Below are positions 33,526 to 42,250 of a DNA stretch of 64,000 bases, one piece after another (position 1 is the first letter of the stretch; each line of letters opens with the position of its first letter). The notes under the pieces are model-generated. The model ran no database searches and had not been told where the DNA came from. It worked only from the letters and a program-made list of their open reading frames with translations. This DNA is from DATCRE01 sp964235605 (GTDB taxonomy: Bacteria; Bacteroidota; Bacteroidia; Cytophagales; Cyclobacteriaceae). The translations under genes and the position numbers were made by a program. The stretch lies in the NCBI GenBank assembly GCA_964235605.1, contig CAXSCR010000004.1:62001-126000 (forward strand). The letters are read 5' to 3'.

Positions 33526-34479
33526 ATGACTAAAAAAGTAATTGTTACTGGCGGCGCTGGGTTTATTGGTTCAAATCTAGTAGAGGCTTTGTTGAAAGAT
33601 TCACGCGTTGCTTACGTACGTGTTATTGATGATCTCTCTAATGGCTATTATACTAATATCCAGGAGTTTGAAAGTAATCCCAAATTTGAGTTTGTTAAGG
33701 AAGATATTTGCCATTATGAGGCGATGTTAGAATTAACAAAAGGTTATGATTTAATTTCACATCAAGCGGCCTTAGGTTCAGTACCTCGCTCTATTAAGGA
33801 TCCTATCAGAACTAATGAAGTTAATGTATCGGGTACCTTAAATATTCTTTTTGCTGCTGTTCAAAATAAAATTGATCGCGTGGTGATGGCTTGTTCGTCA
33901 AGTACGTACGGAGACAGCCCGACACTACCTAAAAAAGAAGAGGTAATTGGGAAGCCCTTAAGCCCCTATGCGATTACCAAATATGCCATAGAATTATATG
34001 CCGATGTTTTTCAAAAAACATATGGATTAAATTATGTTGGGTTGCGCTACTTCAACGTTTTTGGGCCTAAGCAAAGTTCGGATAATGCGTATGCGGCTGT
34101 TATACCTTTGTTCTGCAAAGCTTTTATTGAGGGTGCAGCACCGACTATTAATGGTGATGGAAATACCTCAAGGGATTTCACGTATGTTGATAATGCAGTT
34201 CAGGCCAATTTGCTTGCTTTATTTACAGATAAGAAGGAAGCATTGAATCAAATTTATAACATGGCATGTGGTGAGCAAACTACGTTGAATGAAATGGTGG
34301 AGTTACTAAAAAATATTTCGGGCAAAAGCATTGAAGCTAGTTATGGTCCGGAGCGAGTAGGTGATGTGAAGCACTCAAAGGCTGATATCAGTAAGATCAA
34401 GCAGCGGTTGGGTTATACTCCCAAGGTACTTTTTAAAGATGGATTAGAAAGAATATATCAATGGTATATTGGAAATTAG
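33526..34479 (+). CDS. UDP-N-acetylglucosamine 4-epimerase, WbpP/TviC-like
   Basis: A 317-residue extended SDR enzyme that interconverts UDP-GlcNAc and UDP-GalNAc (or the uronic acid forms). The Rossmann motif is TGGAGFIGSNLVEALL, the catalytic triad lies in CSSSTYGD and YAITK (Tyr and Lys of YxxxK), and LRYFNVFGPKQ is typical. The segment DLSNGYYTNIQEFESNPKFEFVKEDI matches the WbpP subgroup better than GalE. It supplies an amino-sugar nucleotide at the head of the glycan locus. Its stop lies in three near-heptad units (gaaatta, gcaatta, gcaatat). Confidence 0.85.
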   Translation: MTKKVIVTGGAGFIGSNLVEALLKDSRVAYVRVIDDLSNGYYTNIQEFESNPKFEFVKEDICHYEAMLELTKGYDLISHQAALGSVPRSIKDPIRTNEVNVSGTLNILFAAVQNKIDRVVMACSSSTYGDSPTLPKKEEVIGKPLSPYAITKYAIELYADVFQKTYGLNYVGLRYFNVFGPKQSSDNAYAAVIPLFCKAFIEGAAPTINGDGNTSRDFTYVDNAVQANLLALFTDKKEALNQIYNMACGEQTTLNEMVELLKNISGKSIEASYGPERVGDVKHSKADISKIKQRLGYTPKVLFKDGLERIYQWYIGN

Positions 34480-34563
34480 CAATTAGCAATATGGTAACGT
34501 TTTATTTTGTTGAATTAAAGTTAAGCATGAATAGCACCCTGCCTTATAATTCCCGACTTACTG

Positions 34564-34571
34564 TATATTTA
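34564..34571 (+). promoter_or_regulatory. Possible -7 box before wza
   Basis: TATATTTA at 34564-34571 is one base away from TAnnTTTG and lies 26 bases before the wza start. No clear -33 partner is visible at the normal distance, so this is a weak candidate for the promoter of the export and pseudaminic acid operon. Confidence 0.3.
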
Positions 34572-34597
34572 GACCTTCAAGTTGAAAAAAGTATAAA

Positions 34598-35407
34598 ATG
34601 ACGCGTATTTGGCTGTTTTTTGTGATTTCTTTGCTGTTTCTCACTTCTTGTGTACCTGTTAAAAAGTTGATCTATTTACAAAATGATGATTTAAATCATC
34701 GTGATAGAATACCTAAAGACACTGTATTAAGGACGCACACGCTTAAAATTCGTGAATATCGCATTCAACCATTAGATCTTCTTACTATAAATTTTGAGAC
34801 GATAGGGGAAGAGAATGATGCATTTGACTTCTTATCAAAGCTTTCACCTCAAAGTCAAGCAAGAGGTGGAGGTGGGGGAGCCTCCGGATCTATAACTGCC
34901 AGTGGTATTTTGGTAGATGTGCAGGGCGAAATCCAATATGCTGTTATGGGTAAAATAAAAGTTGCTGGATTAACAATTTTCGAAGCGCAGGATCTCATTC
35001 ATTCGATAGCTTCTAAATATCTACCTGATGTAGTAGTAAGAGTACGCATGCTGAATTTTAGATTTACAATGCTCGGTGAAGTTAACGGCGAAGGAACCGT
35101 GAGTTCGGCTAATACACGACTTACAATGATGGAAGCGATTGGTCTTGGCGGTGGTCTTGGAGAGCTAGCAGATAGAAGCAACGTAAAGGTAATCAGACAA
35201 AAGGGCGACCAAACGGAAATTTACTACGTCAACTTGCTGGAGGAAAAATTTCTGGAGTCACCGTATTATTTTGTACAACAGAACGATGTGATTATAGTGC
35301 CACCGCTTAAGCAGCGTACCTTTAGAAAATATTTTGTAAGTAATCTAGGTTATATTACTACAGCTATATCATTTACTTTATTAATTGTAACACTCACCCA
35401 AAATTGA
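34598..35407 (+). CDS. wza: Outer-membrane polysaccharide export lipoprotein, Wza-like
   Basis: A 269-residue member of the Poly_export/SLBB family that forms the outer-membrane export channel. The lipobox is FLTSC with Cys18. The PES domain starts at YRIQPLDLLTINFETIG; SLBB-type segments are GILVDVQGEIQYAVMGKIKVAGLTI and FTMLGEVNGEGTVSS, and a C-terminal helix (ITTAISFTLLIVTLTQ) may span the outer membrane. A Gly-rich loop (RGGGGGASGS) interrupts the PES domain. Its stop overlaps the start of the following wzc. Confidence 0.9.
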   Translation: MTRIWLFFVISLLFLTSCVPVKKLIYLQNDDLNHRDRIPKDTVLRTHTLKIREYRIQPLDLLTINFETIGEENDAFDFLSKLSPQSQARGGGGGASGSITASGILVDVQGEIQYAVMGKIKVAGLTIFEAQDLIHSIASKYLPDVVVRVRMLNFRFTMLGEVNGEGTVSSANTRLTMMEAIGLGGGLGELADRSNVKVIRQKGDQTEIYYVNLLEEKFLESPYYFVQQNDVIIVPPLKQRTFRKYFVSNLGYITTAISFTLLIVTLTQN

Positions 35408-37818
35408 ATACAAGCAATTCCTCACCTGACCTACCAGATTTAGGTGCTGTTAAAGAGCCGGCTGGTTTTCAGATCAATTTTAAACGGATAGCCGCACGCG
35501 CGATTAGATTCTGGTATCTAATTGCACTATCTCTGTTAATTTCTCTTTGCACTGCTTATGTAGTCAATAGATATAGTAAACGAATTTATCCTGTTAAGGC
35601 TGCAATTATTATTAAGGAAAACGATGAAAACGTTGGGGCGAAATTTCTCTATAACAATGAATTATTGAATCCCTACAGAAATTTCTACAACGAAATTTAC
35701 ATTATGAAATCTTATCCTCTTTTACAAGAGGTACTGGAGAGCTTGAGATTTGATATTTCAATTTATCGTGAAGGCGATATTATGACTACGGAATACTACG
35801 ATCATAATTTTCCGTTGGAATTTCATGTACTATCAAGTAGTAAAGACCTATACGGAAAGTCATTGTATTTTACGGCGATCGATGAACAAGAATTTTCGTT
35901 GCAATATGTTACTGAACATAAAGATGGTAAAGAGTTTACAGCACTTCATTATAACGATACGATTCATGTAAATGGGTATGTATTGAAAATATTAAAGAAA
36001 AGCCCGATAGCGGATATCAAAGGAAAGAAATTTACGATACACTTTAACAATCCCTTGGCACTTGCGAAGCAATACTCTACGCGCCTCAGTGCTACATGGG
36101 CTCAGCAAGGAGCGGCTGTAGTGAATTTGGAGATTAGCGGTCCTGTGCCCCAGAAGGAGATTGACTTCCTTAATAAATTTATTGAACGCTATCAGTATTA
36201 TGACGTAGAAAAAAAGAATAAAGCCGCTACTATGGCAATGCGTTTTTTGGATGCCCAGCTGATACTTATCGGTGATTCTTTAAAGACTGATGAAGATCAG
36301 GTTGAGAATTTTAAAAGGAGAAATATTATAACGAATCTTGGCGACGAAACTAACCGACTATATTCGAAACTGCAAGGCTACGAAGAGCAGAAATTTCAAT
36401 ATCGACTAACAGATAATTATTTTAAATACATAGTTCAAGCGTTAAAAAGTGATCAGTACGATGGTATGTTTACACCGAATAGCGTGGGCGTTACAGATGG
36501 TGTAATTTCGACATTGATTACTGAGTTAATCGGACTCGAAACGCAAGTGAAGATGTATAAAAATAATGCAGAACGGGGCGTAGAAAATGTCGCAGATAAC
36601 CCACGTCTAATTGAAAAGATATATCGTATCAACTACCTGAAAAAGGATATTCAACAAAGTATAGAAAATAGCCGTAAGACTCAACAAATCAATATTCAGT
36701 TTATTAATGATCAGATGAAAGTTGTTGATGATCAATTAGCAAAATTGCCTCGTACTGAACGCGAGTTGGTTGGTATTCAACGCGATTATACATTGAAGGA
36801 AAATCTGTATGTGTATTTATTACAGAAAAGGACAGAGGCAGGGTTGTCAAAAGCTTCTACGACGTCTGATATTGTTGTCGTGAACCCACCAATGGCAAGC
36901 GGATCAATGACACCAAAAGTAATGCAAAATTACGGTATAGCGCTGGGGCTTGGTATTTTCTTGCCATTTTTGATTTTTATCTTATTAGAGGTACTCAATA
37001 CCAGAATTCAGTCAAGGGAGGACATTGAAAACATTACCAATGTTCCTCTAATTGGAGGTGTTGGTCATAATCAAACAGTTGATCCGCTTATTGTATTTAG
37101 AAAACCACGTTCCGCTATGGCTGAATCATTTCGAGCGTTGCGGTCGAACCTTAACTATTTTACGGGGAACAAGGGAAAGCAAGTATTTATGATTACCTCA
37201 TCTCTTCCTGGAGAAGGTAAGTCTTTTACAACTTTGAATATTGCTACGGTGTTAGCTTTGGCCGGAAAGCGTACCGTGATCCTTGGAGCAGATTTGCGCA
37301 AGCCAAAATTATTTGATGATCTGAATCTTCACAATAATGTCGGCCTGAGTCAGTACTTATCCGGGATGGTCAAACTTGATGAAGTTATTCAGGTTAGTGA
37401 GATAGAAAATTTGTTTCTAATAGCCGGCGGACCAATGCCGCCTAATCCCAGTGAGTTATTGATTAGACCTGATATGGGTCGGTTAATAGAACAGTTAAAG
37501 GAGCGTTTTGATTTTATTGTAATGGACACACCGCCACTTACGTTTGTTACAGATGCATTTGTTTTATCAAACTTAGCTGACCATACCCTTTTTGTAGTTC
37601 GCCAGGACTTTACGCCAAAGGCTGCTCTTCAACATCTTGATGAGTTTTATACGACAGGTAAATTAACAAAAGTTAGTATACTTTTTAATGATTTGCGAAA
37701 GTCAGGATGGGGGTATGGTTATGGCGGCTATGGCTATGGCTATGGCTATGGCTACGAATACGGCTACGGATACAGCAAGAAGAAGAAAACCATTGGTGGG
37801 GGATATTACACGGACTAA
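35404..37818 (+). CDS. wzc: Wzc-like tyrosine autokinase and polysaccharide copolymerase
   Basis: An 804-residue inner-membrane co-polymerase with a cytoplasmic BY-kinase. Segments: first membrane helix about 37-55 (LIALSLLISLCTAYVV), Wzz domain and long periplasmic coiled coil, second helix about 515-535, and the kinase domain with Walker A SSLPGEGKS (Lys606), Walker A' VILGADLRKPK and Walker B FIVMDTPP. The last 34 residues form a Tyr/Gly cluster (about 12 Tyr), which is the expected autophosphorylation site. The start is TTG 35404, overlapping the wza stop. It controls chain length and export together with Wza. No Wzb-type phosphatase lies in the window. Confidence 0.92.
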   Translation: MNTSNSSPDLPDLGAVKEPAGFQINFKRIAARAIRFWYLIALSLLISLCTAYVVNRYSKRIYPVKAAIIIKENDENVGAKFLYNNELLNPYRNFYNEIYIMKSYPLLQEVLESLRFDISIYREGDIMTTEYYDHNFPLEFHVLSSSKDLYGKSLYFTAIDEQEFSLQYVTEHKDGKEFTALHYNDTIHVNGYVLKILKKSPIADIKGKKFTIHFNNPLALAKQYSTRLSATWAQQGAAVVNLEISGPVPQKEIDFLNKFIERYQYYDVEKKNKAATMAMRFLDAQLILIGDSLKTDEDQVENFKRRNIITNLGDETNRLYSKLQGYEEQKFQYRLTDNYFKYIVQALKSDQYDGMFTPNSVGVTDGVISTLITELIGLETQVKMYKNNAERGVENVADNPRLIEKIYRINYLKKDIQQSIENSRKTQQINIQFINDQMKVVDDQLAKLPRTERELVGIQRDYTLKENLYVYLLQKRTEAGLSKASTTSDIVVVNPPMASGSMTPKVMQNYGIALGLGIFLPFLIFILLEVLNTRIQSREDIENITNVPLIGGVGHNQTVDPLIVFRKPRSAMAESFRALRSNLNYFTGNKGKQVFMITSSLPGEGKSFTTLNIATVLALAGKRTVILGADLRKPKLFDDLNLHNNVGLSQYLSGMVKLDEVIQVSEIENLFLIAGGPMPPNPSELLIRPDMGRLIEQLKERFDFIVMDTPPLTFVTDAFVLSNLADHTLFVVRQDFTPKAALQHLDEFYTTGKLTKVSILFNDLRKSGWGYGYGGYGYGYGYGYEYGYGYSKKKKTIGGGYYTD

Positions 37819-37881
37819 TAAGCTCAATATTGTATTTGTAAGGAAATTAGGTAGCTGATTTCAAAATGATGTTATAAAAAT

Positions 37882-38892
37882 ATGTTAGATAATAAAGCAC
37901 TTTTAATAACCGGGGGCACCGGGTCTTTAGGTAAAGCACTGACAAAGCACGTTCTTACAAAATTTCCCAACATTAAAAGGTTGGTGATATTTTCGAGAGA
38001 TGAGCAAAAACAATTTGAGATGGCTCAGGAATACCCCGTCACCAAATATCCACAGATTCGTTTTTTTATTGGAGACGTTCGTGATCATGAGAGATTAAAG
38101 CGTGCCTTTCAGGGAATTAATTATGTGATTCACGCAGCCGCTATGAAACATGTCCCTATCGCAGAGTACAATCCGATGGAATGTGTAAAAACAAATATTA
38201 TGGGGGCTGAGAATGTAATTAACGCAGCATTGGAGACTAGTGTTGAAAGCGTGGTTGCCCTTTCAACCGATAAAGCTGCGGCACCTATCAATCTTTACGG
38301 CGCTACCAAACTAGCGTCGGATAAATTATTTGTGGCGGCAAATAATATTACAGGTTGGAATAAAATTAAGTTTAGTGTTGTCCGCTATGGTAATGTAATG
38401 GGGTCAAATGGTTCTGTAATACCTTTTTTTCTGAAAAAGAAAAAAGAAGGCGTTCTTCCCATTACTGATCCTACCATGACACGTTTTAATATTTCCCTTC
38501 AGGCCGGAGTAGACATGGTTATGAACGCATTGGAGCATGCTTGGGGTGGTGAAATTCTTGTGCCTAAAATTCCGTCTTACCGCATTACGGATGTGGCAGA
38601 GGCTATTGGGCCTGAATGTGAAAAGCCCGTAGTAGGTATTCGTGCAGGAGAGAAGATTCACGAAGAGATGATTACTACTTCTGATTCTTTTTATACGTAT
38701 GATCTAGGTCGTTATTATGCTATTCTTCCTTCCTCACACAAATGGAAACTAGAAGATTATATAGGTCATTTTAAGGCGAAAAAAGTGGAGCAGGGTTTCC
38801 GCTACAACTCTGCGGAAAATACAGAGTGGGATACTATAGCAGATTTAAGAAAGCTAATTAAAGAACACGTTGATCCAACATTTGAAGTATAA
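37882..38892 (+). CDS. pseB: UDP-GlcNAc 4,6-dehydratase (5-inverting), pseudaminic acid step 1
   Basis: It converts UDP-GlcNAc into UDP-2-acetamido-2,6-dideoxy-beta-L-arabino-hexos-4-ulose. The 336 residues match the FlaA1/PseB type: LLITGGTGSLGKALTKHVL, the characteristic FSRDEQKQFEMAQEY, FIGDVRDHERL, HAAAMKHVPIAEYNPMEC, and Tyr139/Lys143 in LYGATKLASD. The SFH-like nucleotide and ExxIP-type ends are present. It opens the densely packed operon: pseC starts 2 bases later. Confidence 0.95.
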   Translation: MLDNKALLITGGTGSLGKALTKHVLTKFPNIKRLVIFSRDEQKQFEMAQEYPVTKYPQIRFFIGDVRDHERLKRAFQGINYVIHAAAMKHVPIAEYNPMECVKTNIMGAENVINAALETSVESVVALSTDKAAAPINLYGATKLASDKLFVAANNITGWNKIKFSVVRYGNVMGSNGSVIPFFLKKKKEGVLPITDPTMTRFNISLQAGVDMVMNALEHAWGGEILVPKIPSYRITDVAEAIGPECEKPVVGIRAGEKIHEEMITTSDSFYTYDLGRYYAILPSSHKWKLEDYIGHFKAKKVEQGFRYNSAENTEWDTIADLRKLIKEHVDPTFEV

Positions 38893-38894
38893 TT

Positions 38895-40094
38895 ATGAAT
38901 AAGTCCATTCCATATGGAAGGCAACACATCACGAATCAAGACATTCAGGCAGTCGTTGATACCCTGAAATCTGATTATCTTACCCAAGGGCCAAAGATTG
39001 CAGAATTTGAAACTGCATTTGCAAAATATGTTGGGAGTAAATATGCTGTGGCAGTTGCTAATGGAACTGCTGCTTTGCATTTATGTACACTGGCGCTTGG
39101 TGTTAAGGAAGGCGACAAGGTTATCACCACACCAATAACCTTTGCTGCTTCAGCAAACTGCATTCGTTATTGTGGTGGTGAAGTAGTGTTTTCGGATATT
39201 GATCCACAAACGTATCTTTTAGACATCAATAAGGTCAGGAAGCTTTTAGAATCTTCTTCAAAAGGAAGTTATAAAGGAATTATACCGGTTGACTTTGCGG
39301 GCAGACCCATTGATCTTGAAGCATTCAGAGCATTAGCCAATCAATATGGCTTGTGGATTATTGAAGACGCTTGCCATGCACCTGGTGGATATTTTACAGA
39401 CAAGAATAATAGTCAGCAGCTCTGTGGCAATGGCAATTTCGCTGAGTTGGCTATTTTTTCATTTCATCCTGTTAAACATATTGCTGCCGGAGAGGGTGGC
39501 ATGATTACCACAAATGATGAAGCACTATATAAAAAGCTTCTGATGCTAAGAACGCATGGAATCACGAAGGAAAGTACTGCTTATCAAAACGCGGTTGATA
39601 TTGCTACTGGCATGGATGTATTACCAGCAGATACAACATGGCCTTTGTGGTATATGGAAATGCAGGAGCTAGGTTATAACTATCGAATAACAGATTTCCA
39701 GGCTGCGTTAGGATTAAGCCAAATGAGTCGGGCTGATGAAGGTATAATAAGGCGGCGAAAAATCGCTGCAGCATATGAAAAAGCATTTTCGGGGAAAGCT
39801 TTCGTCAAAGGTCAATCCAGGTTAGTTGATGGACACGCTTATCATCTATATATACTGGAAATTGAAAACCGACTTGGACTTTATAATTACCTTCGAGAAC
39901 ATAAGATATTCGCACAGATCCATTATATACCTTGTCATTTGATGCCTTATTACAGGAGGTTAGGATGGAGGCCAGGGGACATGCTCGCAGCTGAAAAATA
40001 TTACGACCATTGTATTAGCCTGCCCATGTATCCTACGTTATCTGATGAGGAGCAGCAATATGTAATTGATAAGATTAACAATTTTTATAGTTAA
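38895..40094 (+). CDS. pseC: UDP-4-amino-4,6-dideoxy-N-acetyl-beta-L-altrosamine transaminase
   Basis: A PLP-dependent DegT/DnrJ/EryC1-family enzyme of 399 residues that adds the 4-amino group to the PseB product. Visible motifs are GRQHITNQDIQAVVDTLKSDYLTQGP (PseC-type N-terminus), NGTAALHL, IIEDACHAPGG and the Schiff-base lysine Lys194 in FSFHPVKHIAAGEGG. NYRITDFQAALGLSQ follows. It is 2 bases after pseB and 2 bases before the acetyltransferase. Confidence 0.95.
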   Translation: MNKSIPYGRQHITNQDIQAVVDTLKSDYLTQGPKIAEFETAFAKYVGSKYAVAVANGTAALHLCTLALGVKEGDKVITTPITFAASANCIRYCGGEVVFSDIDPQTYLLDINKVRKLLESSSKGSYKGIIPVDFAGRPIDLEAFRALANQYGLWIIEDACHAPGGYFTDKNNSQQLCGNGNFAELAIFSFHPVKHIAAGEGGMITTNDEALYKKLLMLRTHGITKESTAYQNAVDIATGMDVLPADTTWPLWYMEMQELGYNYRITDFQAALGLSQMSRADEGIIRRRKIAAAYEKAFSGKAFVKGQSRLVDGHAYHLYILEIENRLGLYNYLREHKIFAQIHYIPCHLMPYYRRLGWRPGDMLAAEKYYDHCISLPMYPTLSDEEQQYVIDKINNFYS

Positions 40095-40096
40095 CA

Positions 40097-40636
40097 ATGA
40101 AGGCTCCAGTTCTTGAATCCGAAAGACTGACATACCGGCCTGTTTCTTTAGCCCACCTTTCACAGGACTACGTCGATTGGTTGAATGACGGAGACGTGTA
40201 CAAGTACCTGGAATCAGGTGGAAATTACACCATTCAAAAGCTGGAGGAATTTCTTCGTTATCATCAAGAGAAACAGATACTGTTCTGGGCGATTCACATA
40301 AAATCATCTGATCTACATATCGGTAATATTAAGATTGATCCCATAAATGAAAGACATGGTGTAGGAGAGTATGGAATTCTCATGGGTAGGAAAAGTGAGT
40401 GGGGTAAAAAGTATGCTAAAGAAGCGTCTACTACTATAATTAACTATTGCTTTAACATTGTTAAGCTTCGTAAGTTGACATTGGGTGTAGTAGCCGACAA
40501 TACAGCTGCGGTAAATCTTTATAAAAATTTGGGATTTGCTGTTGAAGGAATCTATAAAAATCATGGTAAGTATGAAGGCAAGTTGTGTGATGTAATAAGG
40601 ATGGCATTATTCAATCCTGAGTTTTCTTATGAATAG
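40097..40636 (+). CDS. GNAT N-acetyltransferase, RimJ/RimL type (PseH candidate)
   Basis: A 179-residue acetyltransferase. The GNAT core is seen in WAIHIKSSDLHIGNIKID, then EYGILMGRKSEWGKKYAKEAS (acetyl-CoA loop) and VVADNTAAVNLYKNLGFAVEG. In the pseudaminic acid route PseH acetylates the 4-amino group of the PseC product; this gene follows pseC directly and is one of two candidates, the other being the gene at 44529. It could instead act on another amino sugar made by the aminotransferase downstream. It overlaps the next gene by 8 bases. Confidence 0.8.
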   Translation: MKAPVLESERLTYRPVSLAHLSQDYVDWLNDGDVYKYLESGGNYTIQKLEEFLRYHQEKQILFWAIHIKSSDLHIGNIKIDPINERHGVGEYGILMGRKSEWGKKYAKEASTTIINYCFNIVKLRKLTLGVVADNTAAVNLYKNLGFAVEGIYKNHGKYEGKLCDVIRMALFNPEFSYE

Positions 40637-41498
40637 CAAGATTATACTCGGTACCGTTCAGATGGGTCTGAACTACGGCGTTAATAACAACATAGGAAAA
40701 ATTTCCGAACAGGAGAGTCAACTTATACTAACAGAGGCGCATAAGGCTGGTATTCGATTTTTGGATACAGCTGAAGCTTATGGAAATGCCCACCACGTAA
40801 TTGGAAGGTATCACCAAGTGAATCCGGAATCGAAGTTTCAGGTTATTACGAAACTTTCATCAAATGAGACTGCGTCAGATATTGAAAGTAAAATAAATCA
40901 GTATTTGAAGGATCTTGGAGTTGATCAACTGGAAGTATTAATGTTTCATTCCTTTGGAAGTTACAAAGCTTATCAGTCTGCTATTCCGGTTTTACAACGG
41001 CTGAAAGATGAGCAACGCTTTCGCTACCTGGGGGTATCGATTTATACGAATGTTGAAATTGAAACTTTGATTGAAGATAGTAATATTGATGTAATTCAAT
41101 TACCGTTCAACTTGCTTGACAACATTTCCTTACGAGGTGAGCTGTTACAAGAGGCAAAATCGAGAAATAAAATTATTCATACGAGGTCCGTCTTTTTACA
41201 AGGATTATTTTTTAAAGATCCTTTAGATAACCATAAGGTTGTGCAGCTTCTGAAAAATCAATTAATACAAATTCATAACCTCGCTAACGAGAAAAATATA
41301 TCTTTAATTGAATTAGCACTTGGCTATTGCCTGCAACAGCAAAATATTGATCAGGTAATACTGGGTGTTGACTCATCGGAGCATCTGAAAAGCAATATTG
41401 AAGCTACCGCCTATCAATTGGATACAGAGACTATTGAGCGCATAAATAATATTAAAACAAAAAACATAGATTCTTTAAATCCAGCATTATGGAATTGA
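40629..41498 (+). CDS. Aldo/keto reductase
   Basis: A 289-residue (alpha/beta)8 NADPH-type oxidoreductase. Family marks are ILGTVQMGLNYGVNN (start), RFLDTAEAYGNAHHVIG with the catalytic Asp and Tyr, KLSSNE with the active-site Lys, and LEVLMFHSFGSY, where the His is conserved. It is not part of the canonical pseudaminic acid route yet lies between pseC and the cytidylyltransferase, with overlaps on both sides (8 and 10 bases), so a role in making a modified sugar is likely. Substrate unknown. Confidence 0.88.
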   Translation: MNSKIILGTVQMGLNYGVNNNIGKISEQESQLILTEAHKAGIRFLDTAEAYGNAHHVIGRYHQVNPESKFQVITKLSSNETASDIESKINQYLKDLGVDQLEVLMFHSFGSYKAYQSAIPVLQRLKDEQRFRYLGVSIYTNVEIETLIEDSNIDVIQLPFNLLDNISLRGELLQEAKSRNKIIHTRSVFLQGLFFKDPLDNHKVVQLLKNQLIQIHNLANEKNISLIELALGYCLQQQNIDQVILGVDSSEHLKSNIEATAYQLDTETIERINNIKTKNIDSLNPALWN

Positions 41499-42250
41499 AA
41501 ACCATCCTCATCACCCAGGCAAGAACAGGAAGCACACGGCTTCCGGGTAAAGTTCTCAAAACCATCCAAGGTAAAACCCTGCTTCAGATTCATTTGGAAA
41601 GACTTAAGAATTGCAAGCGGGTGTCAGATATTATTGTCGCAACTACGACTAGTCCTGCTGATCAATTTATTTATGATAAAGCTATTGAATGGGGTTATAA
41701 ATCGTACAAGGGATCAGAAAATGATGTGCTGGATCGATATTATCAGGCTGCTAAACCTTTTCAACCAGAGTGGGTAGTGCGGGTCACTTCAGATTGTCCA
41801 TTGTTAGATCCTAAACTCGTTGACGAAGTGATAAGCTATACGCAAACGAACAAGGTTGATTATGGAACCAACGTCATAAAAGAACTTTTTCCAGATGGCC
41901 AGGATGTGGAAGTATTTACATTCGCGTCATTAGAGCGAGCATGGCATGAAGCAAAGGAAACTTTTAATCGTGAGCATGTAACACCATACATCCGCAATAA
42001 TTCAGATTTGTTGGGTGGGAAGTTATTTACTTCAATAAACTATTTATGTGATGCAGATTTTTCAAAAATCAGAATGACTGTAGATGAACCAAAGGATTTT
42101 GAATTGATTGAAAGATTAGTAAATGATCTTGGTACGGACAGAACATGGAAAGAGTATACGCTCCACATTCTCGATAATGATCTAAGTTCTGTTAATGGTG
42201 GAATTATACGTAATGAGGCATTAGTAAAATATTTAAATAGCAAAGTATAA
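41489..42250 (+). CDS. pseF: SpsF/PseF-type cytidylyltransferase
   Basis: A 253-residue nucleotidyltransferase that activates an ulosonic acid as its CMP-sugar. The N-terminal ILITQARTGSTRLPGKVLKT is the CTP-binding signature of the SpsF group (COG1861), and VVRVTSDCPLLDPKLVDEV plus FSKIRMTVDEPKDFEL are typical. The group differs from the NeuA type encoded at 55301. In this operon CMP-pseudaminic acid is the expected product. It overlaps the aldo/keto reductase by 10 bases and the next gene by 1. Confidence 0.75.
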   Translation: MELKTILITQARTGSTRLPGKVLKTIQGKTLLQIHLERLKNCKRVSDIIVATTTSPADQFIYDKAIEWGYKSYKGSENDVLDRYYQAAKPFQPEWVVRVTSDCPLLDPKLVDEVISYTQTNKVDYGTNVIKELFPDGQDVEVFTFASLERAWHEAKETFNREHVTPYIRNNSDLLGGKLFTSINYLCDADFSKIRMTVDEPKDFELIERLVNDLGTDRTWKEYTLHILDNDLSSVNGGIIRNEALVKYLNSKV

